A stretch of DNA of 59,744 nt from Butyricicoccus_A sp963588905 (GCA_963588905.1 CAVAJF010000003.1:1-59744), one strand, 5' to 3'; counted from the first letter of the stretch, positions 14,974 through 23,895 are shown. Notes: generated by a model not told the origin, from the sequence alone. Program-made: numbers and translations.

Positions 14974-16302
14974 ATGCGGTTTACCAATAAAGAATTAAAA
15001 AATTTGATTGTTCCGCTGTTTGTCGAACAGTTTTTGCTCATGTTTGTCGGCATCGCGGATACCTTTGTCGTCAGCTTTGCCAGCGAGGCGGCGGTTTCCG
15101 GTGTGTCGCTGGTCACGTCCTTTAACACGGTTCTGATATTTCTGTTTACGGCGTTGTCCTCCGGCGGTGCCGTCATCATCAGTCAGTATATCGGCAATAA
15201 AAACAACAAAGCAGCGTCGCGCTCTGCCGGTCAGCTGCTCATGATCTCCACGGTGATTTCTGTCATTGTGACCATTGCTATTCTGCTGTTTCATACCCAA
15301 TTGCTGCATTTGCTGTTTGGCAAAATCGAAGCGGATGTCATGGCGGCGTGTGAGTCGTATCTGTGGATTACGACGCTGTCACTGCCGTTTCTTGCGATCT
15401 ATGACGCCGGTGCCGCGCTGTGCCGGAGCATCGGCAAGACCAACGTCACGATGAACATCTCGCTGGTTGCCAATGTCATCAATGTGCTGGGCAACTGCGT
15501 CTGTGTGTTTGCGTTTCACATGGGAGCTGTCGGCGTGGCGTATCCGTCACTGGTTTCCCGCATGATTTCCGCCGTTGCCGTCACGGTGTTCTGCCTGAGA
15601 AAGCAAAATGCCGTCCGGTATGCCTGGTCGGATATGTTTGCCTGGGACGGCAACATGCTTCGACGAATTTTGGGCATTGCGCTGCCGAACGGCGTGGAAA
15701 ACGGTGTGCATCAGCTCGTCAAGGTCGCGCTCTCCAGCATGGTTGCGCTGTTCGGAACCTATCAAATTGCGGCAAATGGCGTGGCGCAGAGTATTTGGTC
15801 GCTGGCGTCCATTATGGGTCTGGCGATGGCACCGGTATATACTACAGTCATCGGTCAGTGCATGGGCGCGCGCGACATTACCGCCGCCAATTTCTATTTT
15901 AAAAAGCTCAATAAGATCACGTTTGTGCTGTCAATCCTGTGGAATGCACTGATTTTTGCGATCACGCCGCTGCTCGTGCATTATTCCGCGATTTCACCGG
16001 AAGCCAAGCATTTGGTTATCTGGCTGGTGCTCATCAACAATATTTTTAACGGGCTGGCATATCCGTTTGCCGGTTCGCTCGGCAATGGCCTTCGCGCCGC
16101 CGGAGATGTCAAATTCACAATGATTGTGTCTATTACCTTGACCATTGCGGCGCGGCTGGCATTTTCGGCGCTGTTCGGTCTGTGGCTGGGCTGGGGCGTC
16201 ATCGGTGTCGCCATCGGCATGAGCATGGATCTGGTGTTCCGCGGTGTCATCTTCCTTTGGAGACTGCAATCGCAGAAATGGACGAAATTCCAGCTCATTT
16301 GA
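14974..16302 (+). CDS. MATE-family efflux transporter
   Basis: A 442-aa protein with the expected twelve hydrophobic segments in two halves, starting LKNLIVPLFVEQFLLMFVGIA. MATE proteins export cationic or aromatic compounds using a sodium or proton gradient. Its start is one base after the TetR stop, so the two are cotranscribed. It is of the NorM/DinF-like bacterial type; the substrate cannot be told. Confidence 0.88.
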   Translation: MRFTNKELKNLIVPLFVEQFLLMFVGIADTFVVSFASEAAVSGVSLVTSFNTVLIFLFTALSSGGAVIISQYIGNKNNKAASRSAGQLLMISTVISVIVTIAILLFHTQLLHLLFGKIEADVMAACESYLWITTLSLPFLAIYDAGAALCRSIGKTNVTMNISLVANVINVLGNCVCVFAFHMGAVGVAYPSLVSRMISAVAVTVFCLRKQNAVRYAWSDMFAWDGNMLRRILGIALPNGVENGVHQLVKVALSSMVALFGTYQIAANGVAQSIWSLASIMGLAMAPVYTTVIGQCMGARDITAANFYFKKLNKITFVLSILWNALIFAITPLLVHYSAISPEAKHLVIWLVLINNIFNGLAYPFAGSLGNGLRAAGDVKFTMIVSITLTIAARLAFSALFGLWLGWGVIGVAIGMSMDLVFRGVIFLWRLQSQKWTKFQLI

Positions 16303-16316
16303 CCCGCAAAAACAAC

Positions 16317-16365
16317 TTGACAAACCAAAAAAAGCCGCTATACTAAAATTAGTCTAAAATGGGAC
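16317..16365 (+). promoter_or_regulatory. marR promoter and operator
   Basis: TTGACA (16317-16322) and TATACT (16339-16344) with a 16-bp spacer. Directly downstream, AGTCTAAAATGGGAC (16351-16365) is an imperfect palindrome that recurs in inverted form after the gene at 16858-16872. Confidence 0.65.
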
Positions 16366-16396
16366 GAATACAAGACGGACACACGGGAGGCTGGTT

Positions 16397-16837
16397 ATGA
16401 GAGACGAAATTCGAGAACAGATTGCGCAGTATTGTGAGATGCTGCACGCATGGAATGCTTCGTATGCGGAGTATGCGAAATCGGTGGGATTTTCTTATAC
16501 CAGCCTCTCTGTTTTGGAAGCGATTTATGAACACCCCAACTGCACACAAAAACAGCTGGCGGAGATCTGCTTTTTGCCCAAACAGACCGTCAATGCCGTC
16601 ATCACATCGTTTTTCAAAAAGGGATGGGTGCAGCTGGAGGAGCTGCCGGAGGATCGCCGCAACAAGACGATCCATTTGACCGAAGCGGGCGAGGCAAGAG
16701 CTGCGGATATCATCACCAAGATTCACGAGAGCGAGCACGCGTCTATGTGCAGTCTGACAGAGAGCCAGCGCAAGGAGCTGTTAGCGCTGACAAAAGCCTA
16801 TATTGCCCGCTGTCAGCAGGCGATGAAAAACGAGTAA
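16397..16837 (+). CDS. MarR-family regulator
   Basis: A 146-aa winged-helix repressor. The recognition region is QKQLAEICFLPKQTVNAVI and the wing includes LPEDRRNKTIHLTEAG, the usual MarR signature. GGGAGG precedes the ATG. The same palindrome lies before this gene and before the next damaged gene, suggesting autoregulation plus control of the downstream redox genes. Confidence 0.88.
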   Translation: MRDEIREQIAQYCEMLHAWNASYAEYAKSVGFSYTSLSVLEAIYEHPNCTQKQLAEICFLPKQTVNAVITSFFKKGWVQLEELPEDRRNKTIHLTEAGEARAADIITKIHESEHASMCSLTESQRKELLALTKAYIARCQQAMKNE

Positions 16838-16857
16838 TTCGTTTTTTTCACCCAATT

Positions 16858-16872
16858 AGTCCCAAAATAGAC
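16858..16872. promoter_or_regulatory. Second MarR-type operator
   Basis: AGTCCCAAAATAGAC is the inverted counterpart of the site at 16351-16365. It lies upstream of the damaged gene at 16906 and the FMN reductase, so these were probably part of the MarR regulon. Confidence 0.5.
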
Positions 16873-16905
16873 AATACAAAAATCATACCAAAAGAGGTGT
16901 AATCG

Positions 16906-17092
16906 ATGCAGGAATTTTTATACGATAATCCCGTCAAAATGTTTTGCGGACATCAAAACGCGCGAGGACGACAGCGACGCACTGCGCGATCTCATCGCAC
17001 AGATGGGCGAGCTGCCATCGATTTACACGACATTTACGACAGAAAAAACCGAACGCATGATGCGCGAAGCCATTTTCGGCATCATGGGCTGA
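16906..17092 (+). pseudogene. Remnant of an unidentified gene
   Basis: A start codon after AGAGGTG gives MQEFLYDNPVKMFCG, which looks like the first residues of an iron-type alcohol dehydrogenase. The open frame then becomes arginine-rich nonsense. The plausible continuation is in another frame from 16949 (DIKTREDDSDALRD) to the stop at 17090-17092. This is a frameshifted, internally deleted remnant; the dehydrogenase identity rests on only 15 residues. Confidence 0.5.
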
Positions 17093-17110
17093 GAAAAGGA
17101 GAGCAAACCA

Positions 17111-17653
17111 ATGAAACACGTTTTAATTGTACACGGAAGCCCGCGCAAGCAGGGAAACACCGCGAAGCTCGCTGCGCAGTTTGCGCGCGGTGCAGAGGAC
17201 GCAGGACACACCGTGACACAGATCATGCTGAAGGACAAAACCATTCACGATTGTCTGGGCTGCGGCGCCTGTCAATACAAGGAAGGGCAGTGCGTGCAGA
17301 AGGATGACATGCAGGAAATCTATCAGGCCATGCAGCAGGCGGATGTCATTGTGCTGGCATCACCCGTGTATTTCTACACGTGGACGTCGCTCATGAAACG
17401 GATGCTGGATCGCACGTTTGCGGTAATATCGGTGCTGCAAAACAAGACATTTTATCTGCTGTCCACCGGTGCGGCGACAGGAGAAGAATACATGAAAACC
17501 ATGATTGACAGCTTTCAGCAGTATGTTTCCTGCTTTGCTGCCGGCGGCAATAAGAGTGGCGGCTATTTGTTCGGATACGGCACAAATGCGCCGGGAGATA
17601 TTCAGACCATGCCGGTGATGGATGAAGCCTATGCGTTAGGCAAAGCATTGTGA
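17111..17653 (+). CDS. NAD(P)H-dependent FMN reductase / flavodoxin-like
   Basis: A 180-aa protein with GSPRKQGNTAKLA (FMN phosphate loop), the cysteine pair CLGCGAC typical of the iron-sulfur flavoprotein-like subgroup, and ASPVYFYTWTS. It would use reduced pyridine nucleotide to reduce quinones or other small acceptors. AAAGGAG lies upstream. It lies downstream of the MarR gene and its second operator and is followed by a truncated flavodoxin start. Confidence 0.85.
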   Translation: MKHVLIVHGSPRKQGNTAKLAAQFARGAEDAGHTVTQIMLKDKTIHDCLGCGACQYKEGQCVQKDDMQEIYQAMQQADVIVLASPVYFYTWTSLMKRMLDRTFAVISVLQNKTFYLLSTGAATGEEYMKTMIDSFQQYVSCFAAGGNKSGGYLFGYGTNAPGDIQTMPVMDEAYALGKAL

Positions 17654-17671
17654 GAACAGGAGGAAAAGACG

Positions 17672-17701
17672 ATGTTTCCGGTACTTGTTGCCTATTTCTG
17701 A
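17672..17701 (+). pseudogene. Truncated start of a flavodoxin gene
   Basis: GGAGG is followed by a nine-codon frame MFPVLVAYF and a stop. The residues match the first beta strand of flavodoxins such as the one at 19934-20446. The remainder has been lost. Confidence 0.45.
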
Positions 17702-17769
17702 GAGGTGGAGCAGAACGTAAAAGCTGTGGTATCATAAATTTGATCATCATCCTTGAATTTGGGTATGAA

Positions 17770-17798
17770 AAAGCGCCACTCGAAAAGAGTGGCGCTTT
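17770..17798. terminator. Bidirectional terminator
   Basis: A perfect 12-bp stem (17770-17781 with 17787-17798) with a five-base loop lies between convergent genes. It serves both the rightward FMN reductase and the leftward TfoX-like gene. Confidence 0.85.
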
Positions 17799-17806
17799 AA
17801 AATGAT

Positions 17807-18151
17807 TTAGCTCGGCAAACGGGAAGCTGATTCCTTCTTCTTTTTCAGTTTTGGAACTGGCAGGTCATCATACATTGCATGAAACAAGCCTGTCAAAAAT
17901 TCCGTATTATCCACTTCATTTACCAGCAACATCTCTTTTGCTCCTTCATAGGGTAATTCATACGGAGCTGTCGGCATATAACGAATTGCTGATTTTACTG
18001 GTTTAACAAGGAATCTATCATCATAGATACCGCCTACAATCTTGCCACGATAATAAATAATAAATTCTCCCATCATAGCTCGATAAGTGATTTCTTCTAA
18101 CTCAGATAGCTGTCCTAAAATAAATGCTAAGTATTCCTTACTTGATGCCAT
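17807..18151 (-). CDS. TfoX N-terminal-domain protein
   Basis: A 114-aa protein. The segment around TYRAMMGEFIIYYRGKIVGGIYDDRFLVK is the TfoX/Sxy N-terminal domain pattern (split here by position: about residues 22-50). The C-terminal tail is lysine-rich (KLKKKKE). In proteobacteria this family relates to competence, but in Firmicutes the role is unknown. It is transcribed alone, with GAGGTG upstream. Confidence 0.75.
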   Translation of the reverse strand: MASSKEYLAFILGQLSELEEITYRAMMGEFIIYYRGKIVGGIYDDRFLVKPVKSAIRYMPTAPYELPYEGAKEMLLVNEVDNTEFLTGLFHAMYDDLPVPKLKKKKESASRLPS

Positions 18152-18256
18152 ATTTTCACCTCAAGTCCTGATTTGTTCCATTTATTTCATGCCCATCTTC
18201 TTGCCCTTCGGACAGGAAGCATCGCTCGCCTTAAGCTCGGTCAATTTCGATTTGTC

Positions 18257-18838
18257 TCACGCATAAATTGACTTGCCAAACGCATAGGCTTCCGCCAAAT
18301 GATTGGTTTTATCAATCTGCGGCTTCCCATTGGTATCCCCGCAGCCGCCTGCCAAAAGCATCCCCTTATCATAAAAGCCAATGTAATTCACAATGGCAAA
18401 TTGATAGTAGGATACGGCCTGCTCAAAAGTCCAGAAAAAGTTATCTGCGGCAGTCATCAGCAACGCAGCATCTTTGACCGGGTATTTCTCATACCGGCCC
18501 AGCGGTGGGTTCGGATCTTCCTCCGCAATGCAGTAGAATCGCTCCACAAATGCTTTCAGCTTGGAAGAAATCGTCCAAAACAACAGCGGCGAGGCAAATA
18601 CAATGCAGTCCGCTTCTTTGATTTTAGGGACAAGCTCATTGAAACCATCTTTTTGAATACAAGGCTTGCCATACCGACAGGCGTTGCAGCCAAGGCAGCC
18701 GTTCACTTGAATTTTGTTCAGGGAAGCGATCTCCACTTCATGTCCAGCCTCCATAGCCCCCTGTGCAAAGGCATCCACCAATTGCCGGGTATTTCCCTTC
18801 GGGCGTCCACCACCCTGAATAATCAGTATCTTCTTCAT
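18257..18838 (-). CDS. Flavodoxin-family NAD(P)H oxidoreductase
   Basis: A 193-aa protein. GGGRPKGNTRQLV is the FMN loop, CLGCNACRYGKPC the paired-cysteine motif, and FASPLLFWTIS the second FMN loop. The start at 18838 follows AAAGGAG. After its TGA stop the same frame stays open for 24 codons ending in ASCPKGKKMGMK, which might be a lost C-terminal tail. Its promoter carries a perfect inverted repeat, so it is probably regulated by a dimeric repressor not encoded next to it. Confidence 0.85.
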   Translation of the reverse strand: MKKILIIQGGGRPKGNTRQLVDAFAQGAMEAGHEVEIASLNKIQVNGCLGCNACRYGKPCIQKDGFNELVPKIKEADCIVFASPLLFWTISSKLKAFVERFYCIAEEDPNPPLGRYEKYPVKDAALLMTAADNFFWTFEQAVSYYQFAIVNYIGFYDKGMLLAGGCGDTNGKPQIDKTNHLAEAYAFGKSIYA

Positions 18839-18894
18839 AAAAAATTTCTCCTTTAGCATTCAGCCCTGACTCTTTCCTTTTGGACACTACCCAA

Positions 18895-18939
18895 ATTCTA
18901 ACTATTCTCATTGTCATTGTCAATCACTATAGTTAGAAT
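18895..18939 (-). promoter_or_regulatory. Promoter with perfect operator repeat
   Basis: On the minus strand TTGACA (18918-18923) and TAGAAT (18895-18900) are 17 bp apart. ATTCTAACTAT (18895-18905) is exactly inverted at 18929-18939, so an 11-bp palindrome brackets the whole promoter. This architecture blocks RNA polymerase when a repressor dimer or tetramer binds. Confidence 0.7.
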
Positions 18940-18982
18940 CATAAGGAGCAGAAAGTAAAAACAGAAATATACGGACAGACAA

Positions 18983-19017
18983 AACCGCCCCATCATCTTC
19001 AAGATGATGGGGCGGTT
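18983..19017 (-). terminator. Terminator after the SDR gene
   Basis: A perfect 15-bp GC-rich stem (18983-18997 with 19003-19017); in the minus direction it is followed by TTTTG. It ends the leftward flavodoxin-SDR operon. Confidence 0.8.
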
Positions 19018-19082
19018 ACTGTGATAACAGCAACTATATAGAGAAAAATTGAATCAACTCTTACTGTTTAGGGCTTAGGGGG

Positions 19083-19922
19083 TCAGTCTGCCTTTGTTTC
19101 CGGCTTCAGCGGGCCATAATAATAGCTGGCTGTTGCGCCGCCATCCGCGAGGAACGTAGAACCGCTGATAAACGCGCCCTTGTCGCTCATGAGCAGCTCT
19201 GCGACATTGGCAATTTCGTCCGCCGTGCCGGGGCGGCCTGCGGGGCACTTGGCAAACATGTTCTTGTAAAAATCGCCGCGCGGGCCGTTGAACTCGTCCA
19301 GTGCCAGCGGCGTGACAATGATGCCCGGTGCAATCGCGTTGAGACGCGCGCCGCGCGCGCCCCATGCGACCGCCTGCGCCATGACGCGCTTTTCGTTGCA
19401 GCGCTTCGCCAGCTGATAGGCGTGCAATGTGTCATGTACATTTTCCGGCTGTAAGAAATCCAGCTGGAGCAGCTGTTCTGTCGGTGTCGTTGCGAGCTGG
19501 GCATCCTGCTCGGCAGTCAGGGCAGGCATCCGCCAACCGGACTGGCTGGAAATGGTGACACCTACGCCGCCCGCGGCAATGACTTTGCCGACTTCCTCTA
19601 ATAGTACCGCCGTGCCGTACAGATCCACCTGCAAAATGGCCTCAATCGGCGCCTGACTCGGGGAGACGCCTGCGGCATTGACCAGCATTTTGATCTCGCC
19701 GTATTTCTGTCCCTCGGCGATGAGAGCTTGAATGGATGCGCGGCTGGACAAGTCCATTTCCACCGGCACGACGTCAAAACCGGCCTCGTTCATGGTTTTG
19801 GCAATCGCCTGCGCGTTTTCGAGCTTCTTGTCTCCGACGACAATTTTCATACCGGTGCCCATGCGGCGAGCAATCGCCATGCCGATCTGTCCGGCACCAG
19901 CCCAAAGCATAACTTGTTTCAT
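19083..19922 (-). CDS. Short-chain dehydrogenase/reductase
   Basis: A 279-aa SDR. The nucleotide loop is GAGQIGMAIARRMG, followed by NAAGVSPSQAP, the active-site region SSQSGW, and YQLAKR supplying the YxxxK pair. The C-terminal SGSTFLADGGATA is typical of SDR proteins that bind NAD(P)H. The start at 19922 follows GAGGA. It lies 11 bp after a flavodoxin gene, in one operon. The substrate is unknown; several such pairs act on quinones or steroids. Confidence 0.88.
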   Translation of the reverse strand: MKQVMLWAGAGQIGMAIARRMGTGMKIVVGDKKLENAQAIAKTMNEAGFDVVPVEMDLSSRASIQALIAEGQKYGEIKMLVNAAGVSPSQAPIEAILQVDLYGTAVLLEEVGKVIAAGGVGVTISSQSGWRMPALTAEQDAQLATTPTEQLLQLDFLQPENVHDTLHAYQLAKRCNEKRVMAQAVAWGARGARLNAIAPGIIVTPLALDEFNGPRGDFYKNMFAKCPAGRPGTADEIANVAELLMSDKGAFISGSTFLADGGATASYYYGPLKPETKAD

Positions 19923-19933
19923 GATAAGATTCC

Positions 19934-20446
19934 TCACTTCAGAGATGATACCCAGTGCTGCAGGGCGGCACCTGCACCGGCAACACTACTGCCGTGAATT
20001 GCAAGACCCTTGGTGACAGCTGCGCCCGGTGCGGCTTTTTGGATGTCCTGTACCGTATGGGAAAGGCCGCTGCCCTCATGGGTGCAGAAGGGGTGAATGG
20101 TCTTGCCGGTCCAGTCGTAGTGCTCCAAAAAGGTGTAAACGGCCATCGGCATGGTGCCCCAGTAATTGGGATAGCCTAAATAGATTTCGTCATAGGCATC
20201 CAGATCCTCCGGCAGATCCAGAACCTCCGGACGCACGTTGTTTTGCAAATCGACTTTGGCCTCGGCAATGCAGGTCTCATAGGTATCGGAGTACGGCTGT
20301 GCCTGCTCAATATGATACAATTCGCCGCCGGTCAAATCTGCCAGCATTTCAGCTGCCTGTTCCGTGTTGCCGACGGTGATATGGCGGTATGTACCGCCGA
20401 AGTAGTTCTCTCCCGCACGGGAGTAAAATGCAATCAAAGTTGCCAT
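19934..20446 (-). CDS. Flavodoxin
   Basis: A 170-aa flavodoxin of the type with a long first loop (FYSRAGENYFGGTYRHI, then VGNTEQAAEML). The second FMN loop is GYPNYWGTMPMAV, and GSGLSHTVQDI lies further on. It is a cytoplasmic electron carrier or a quinone reductase-like enzyme. The start at 20446 follows GGAAAGG. First gene of an operon with the SDR. Confidence 0.88.
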   Translation of the reverse strand: MATLIAFYSRAGENYFGGTYRHITVGNTEQAAEMLADLTGGELYHIEQAQPYSDTYETCIAEAKVDLQNNVRPEVLDLPEDLDAYDEIYLGYPNYWGTMPMAVYTFLEHYDWTGKTIHPFCTHEGSGLSHTVQDIQKAAPGAAVTKGLAIHGSSVAGAGAALQHWVSSLK

Positions 20447-20484
20447 GTGTATGTTCCTTTCCATGAGAGATTCTTGATGTCTCT

Positions 20485-20513
20485 ATTGTAGTCGGGAAGG
20501 GCGCGGCAATCAA
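20485..20513 (-). promoter_or_regulatory. Promoter of the flavodoxin-SDR operon
   Basis: On the minus strand TTGATT (20508-20513) and TACAAT (20485-20490) are 17 bp apart, 39 bp upstream of the flavodoxin start. Confidence 0.6.
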
Positions 20514-20535
20514 TTTTGTTTTCGCGGTTTTTGTA

Positions 20536-21432
20536 TTAGGAAAACTGATACGAAGAGAACGACGTCTGCATGGTCTTTATTTCCTGGATAAACCGTTCGG
20601 CGGCCTTGGACAGAAACGCCGCTCGTTTCCAAATCAAGGCATAATGGATTTCTAACGGCGGATGCAGTGGACGGAAACAGACATCCTGTTCCAAAACGGA
20701 CGGGAGTAAATCCTCCGTTGTCAGATAAAGCCCCAATCCGCTTTGGATAAATTTTGTCGGAGACCCGTTGACCACGTTGTAGGTGGCGGCGATGTGGAAG
20801 GCCTCAATATCCGCCTCCGCCCAATGAGAAATCAGCTGTTGCAGACCGGCTCTGCGATGAAAAATCAGGGGGACTTGCAAAAGATCGTCTCGTTCCACAG
20901 ATTCTTTTTCGGCAAGGGCACAGTCGCACGGCATGAACAGTCCCCAGCGGGAAAATTCCGGCAACGAGAGGTATTCATATTGTGAAATATCAATAGGCTG
21001 CAAAAAGACAGCCAAATCAAGACTTCCGTGCTCCAGACGCTCTAACACGTCGATGGCATCGCTGCTGTAAAATTGAAACCGTACAGCGGGATATTGCGCG
21101 CGAAGACGGGATGCCGCCTGTAATACCGTCATCGTCGGGTTGCCGCCGATGGCAATTTCTCCGCTGATCTGCGGATTGTTCGCGCGCAAATCGCATTCTG
21201 TTTTTTCCACCAGAGACAGAATTTCCTCTGCGCGTTTTCTCAGGACAACGCCGTCCTCCGTCAATGTGATTTTCCGTTTGCCGCGAATGAGCAGCTGTTT
21301 TCCCAATTCCTGTTCCAGATCCATGAGCTGTTTGGAAAGATACGGCTGGGAGATATGCAGGCGCGCGGCAGCTCTTGTGATGTTTTCTTCCTTTGTGACA
21401 GCGAGAAAATATCGCAGTGTTCGTAATTCCAT
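20536..21432 (-). CDS. LysR-family regulator
   Basis: A 298-aa LysR protein. The N-terminal helix-turn-helix (MELRTLRYFLAVTKEENI, AAARLHISQPYLSKQL) is followed by a periplasmic-binding-like effector domain from about residue 90. The start at 21432 has GAGGTG just upstream. It lies back to back with a MATE exporter gene and upstream of the flavodoxin operon, so it may control either or both. Confidence 0.9.
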   Translation of the reverse strand: MELRTLRYFLAVTKEENITRAAARLHISQPYLSKQLMDLEQELGKQLLIRGKRKITLTEDGVVLRKRAEEILSLVEKTECDLRANNPQISGEIAIGGNPTMTVLQAASRLRAQYPAVRFQFYSSDAIDVLERLEHGSLDLAVFLQPIDISQYEYLSLPEFSRWGLFMPCDCALAEKESVERDDLLQVPLIFHRRAGLQQLISHWAEADIEAFHIAATYNVVNGSPTKFIQSGLGLYLTTEDLLPSVLEQDVCFRPLHPPLEIHYALIWKRAAFLSKAAERFIQEIKTMQTSFSSYQFS

Positions 21433-21450
21433 CGGGTTCACCTCGATGGT

Positions 21451-21535
21451 AGTGTAAGCTCCTATATCATTCCTGTCAAGCATGATAAACTATTCTATAT
21501 AAGTATTTGTTATTTCAAACGAGAAAGACTATACT
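21451..21535. promoter_or_regulatory. Divergent LysR/MATE promoters
   Basis: Leftward: TTGACA (21474-21479) and TACACT (21451-21456), 17-bp spacer, giving the LysR gene a very short leader. Rightward: TTGTTA (21507-21512) and TATACT (21530-21535), 17-bp spacer, for the MATE gene. The AT-rich palindrome-like centre between them is where a LysR protein would bind. Confidence 0.65.
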
Positions 21536-21556
21536 CTTTACGGAGGTTTAGAAAAC

Positions 21557-22933
21557 ATGAAGGAAAATGCAAAGCAATTGGACATGCTGCACGGCTCCAT
21601 CTGGAATAAGCTGCCGTTGTTTGCCCTGCCGGTGGCAGCGACAGCGATTTTAGAGCAGCTGTTTAACGCGTCGGATCTTGCGGTCGTCGGAAACTTTACC
21701 GGAGCCGGAAAGACCATCGCGGTTGCGGCAGTCGGTGCAAACAGCTCGATTATTTCGCTGATTGTCAATTTGTTTGTCGGCATTGCGCTGGGCGCGAATG
21801 TTGTCATCGCCAATGCCATCGGAAGAGAAGATAAAGAAGTGATTACCAAGGCGGTGCATACGTCGATTCTCGTCGCGGTATTGGCAGGCATCATTGTCGC
21901 CATCGCGGGGGAGCTGATTGCCAATCCCTTGTTGGCATCCCTACAGGTACCGGAGGATGTTTTTCCGGCGGCTCTGCTGTATCTGAGAATTTATCTGCTT
22001 GGAATGCCGGTCATCCTGCTCTATAACTTTGAAGCGGCGATTTTCCGAAGTACCGGAGATACGAAAACGCCGCTTGTCATCCTGACCATATCGGGCATCC
22101 TGAATGTCCTGCTCAATCTGTTCTTTGTCGCCGTCTTACATATGACCGTAAACGGCGTTGCCATCGCAACGGTTGTCTCCAATTGCATCAGTTCCGTCCT
22201 GCTGTTTTGTCGTCTGGTCAAAACCGACGGATGGATTCATGTGGAATGGAAAAACCTGCATATGGACAGGGAGATATTGGTGCAGATTATGCGAATCGGT
22301 CTGCCGGCAGGCATCCAGAGTGCCGTATTTGCCGTGGCCAATATCGTGATTCAGTCCGCCATCAACAGTCTGGGAACCGTCGTTATGGCGGCATCGTCGG
22401 CAGCGTACAATATTGAGATTTTTGCATATGATGTACTCAATGCATTCAGTCAGGCGTGTACAACGTTTGTCGGACAGAATTATGGTGCAGGACAGCTGAA
22501 GCGATGCAGAAAAGTGTTGATTTTATGCATTGTTGAGGATGCAATAGCGACGGCGAGTGCCATTGTGCTCATTTTGCTGACGGGAAAGGCCCTGCTTTCT
22601 CTGTTCAATAGCGATCCGCAGGTGGTTTCCGTAGGATACACAAGACTCATCATGGTATTTTCGGCGTATACCTTCAGTATGCTGTACGAGAATATGTCCG
22701 GTTACATGAGAGGATTTGGCTTTTCTCTGATACCGGCCGTTGTGACAACGCTGGGCATCTGCGGCGTGAGAATTTTTTGGATTCTAGCGGTTTTCCCTTC
22801 GCACGAAACGTTTGTCGGCATCCTGACCGCTTATCCGGTCAGCCTTTCGGTAACGGCGCTGCTGATTTTTATTGTGTTGGCCATCTATCATCCGGCAAAG
22901 CGATTGCAGACGGAGGAAGGAGAGAAAAAATGA
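21557..22933 (+). CDS. MATE-family efflux transporter
   Basis: A 458-aa, twelve-segment MATE transporter beginning IWNKLPLFALPVAATAILE; it is only distantly similar to the one at 14974. It exports small molecules by ion antiport. It is divergent from a LysR regulator and its stop overlaps an aldo/keto reductase start, so a detoxification operon (reduce, then export) is plausible. Confidence 0.88.
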   Translation: MKENAKQLDMLHGSIWNKLPLFALPVAATAILEQLFNASDLAVVGNFTGAGKTIAVAAVGANSSIISLIVNLFVGIALGANVVIANAIGREDKEVITKAVHTSILVAVLAGIIVAIAGELIANPLLASLQVPEDVFPAALLYLRIYLLGMPVILLYNFEAAIFRSTGDTKTPLVILTISGILNVLLNLFFVAVLHMTVNGVAIATVVSNCISSVLLFCRLVKTDGWIHVEWKNLHMDREILVQIMRIGLPAGIQSAVFAVANIVIQSAINSLGTVVMAASSAAYNIEIFAYDVLNAFSQACTTFVGQNYGAGQLKRCRKVLILCIVEDAIATASAIVLILLTGKALLSLFNSDPQVVSVGYTRLIMVFSAYTFSMLYENMSGYMRGFGFSLIPAVVTTLGICGVRIFWILAVFPSHETFVGILTAYPVSLSVTALLIFIVLAIYHPAKRLQTEEGEKK

Positions 22934-23808
22934 TGGAAAAAAGAGATCTCGTATTACATAACGGCGTGACAATGCCGCCAATCGGTTACGGCGTGTTCCG
23001 TATGACCAATCTGGAAGAATGTGAGAATGCCGTGGTACAGGCGATTAAAACGGGATACCGTTTGATTGATACGGCGGCAGCCTACGAAAATGAAACGGCT
23101 GTCGGAAGGGCAATCAACCGTGTGATCGCAGAGGGCATTGTCCGCAGAGAGGAACTGTTTGTCACGACAAAACTGTGGGTGACGGACACCTGTTATGAGA
23201 GAGCCAAAGAAGGCTTTCGCCGGTCGCTGGATCGTCTGGGATTAGACTATGTAGATTTGTACCTGATTCACCAGCCATACAACGATTATTACGGCGCATG
23301 GCGCGCGTTGGAGGAGCTGTATGAAGAGGGATGCGTAAAATCCATCGGCGTGGATAATTTCACGCAGGATCGAATGGCTGATTTTTTGTTCTTTAACCGG
23401 ATCAAACCGGCAGTAAATATGATTGAGTGCAATGCCTATTTCCAGCGCGAAGAGGAACGGATCTATCTGGAACAGCAGAACATTCTGATGCAGGCATGGT
23501 CTCCGCTTGCTGCCGGAAAAGAAGATCTGTTTACGAATCAAATCCTATGCAGTATCGCAAAAAATCATCAGAAATCCGTGGCGCAGATTGTTTTGAGATG
23601 GCTGGTACAGAGAAACATTGTTCCGGTTGTCAAGTCTGCCAATCCTGCGAGAATGAAGGAAAATCTGGATATTTTTGATTTTATCCTGTCCGAAGAAGAA
23701 ATGAAGCAAATGGCATCTCTGGACACCGGACACACCTACGCAACCGCGCGAAATACCGGAAAAGCGGTGACAGAATTTCTGGAACAAGCAAACCGGTATT
23801 CTGTATAA
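22930..23808 (+). CDS. Aldo/keto reductase
   Basis: A 292-aa NADPH-dependent aldo/keto reductase, TIM barrel. Catalytic residues are visible: Asp and Tyr in DTAAAYENE, Lys in VTTKLWV, His in LIHQPYND. NADPH-binding features include VKSANPARMKEN near the end. The ATG overlaps the MATE stop (ATGA), with GGAGGAAGGAG upstream. It would reduce aldehydes or ketones to alcohols. Confidence 0.9.
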   Translation: MMEKRDLVLHNGVTMPPIGYGVFRMTNLEECENAVVQAIKTGYRLIDTAAAYENETAVGRAINRVIAEGIVRREELFVTTKLWVTDTCYERAKEGFRRSLDRLGLDYVDLYLIHQPYNDYYGAWRALEELYEEGCVKSIGVDNFTQDRMADFLFFNRIKPAVNMIECNAYFQREEERIYLEQQNILMQAWSPLAAGKEDLFTNQILCSIAKNHQKSVAQIVLRWLVQRNIVPVVKSANPARMKENLDIFDFILSEEEMKQMASLDTGHTYATARNTGKAVTEFLEQANRYSV

Positions 23809-23845
23809 AGCGGTTTAAAAAAGCGAAAAAATACCGGCAAACAGC

Positions 23846-23895
23846 AACAGCGTGCATACCCGATTTTCGTCGGATAGGCACGCTGTTGGTTTGTC
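23846..23895. terminator. Terminator between convergent genes
   Basis: AACAGCGTGC (23846-23855) pairs with 23878-23887, with more pairing inside (CCGA with TCGG). It separates the aldo/keto reductase from the convergent LysR gene. Confidence 0.7.

Noticed and set aside
16906..17307. 133-codon frame as an intact gene
   Set aside because: After 15 sensible residues the content is nonsense, while another frame carries the plausible continuation and overlaps a real FMN reductase.
18185..18256. In-frame extension after the reductase stop as a selenocysteine or readthrough tail
   Set aside because: No SECIS-like hairpin seen right after the TGA and homologues normally end near this point.
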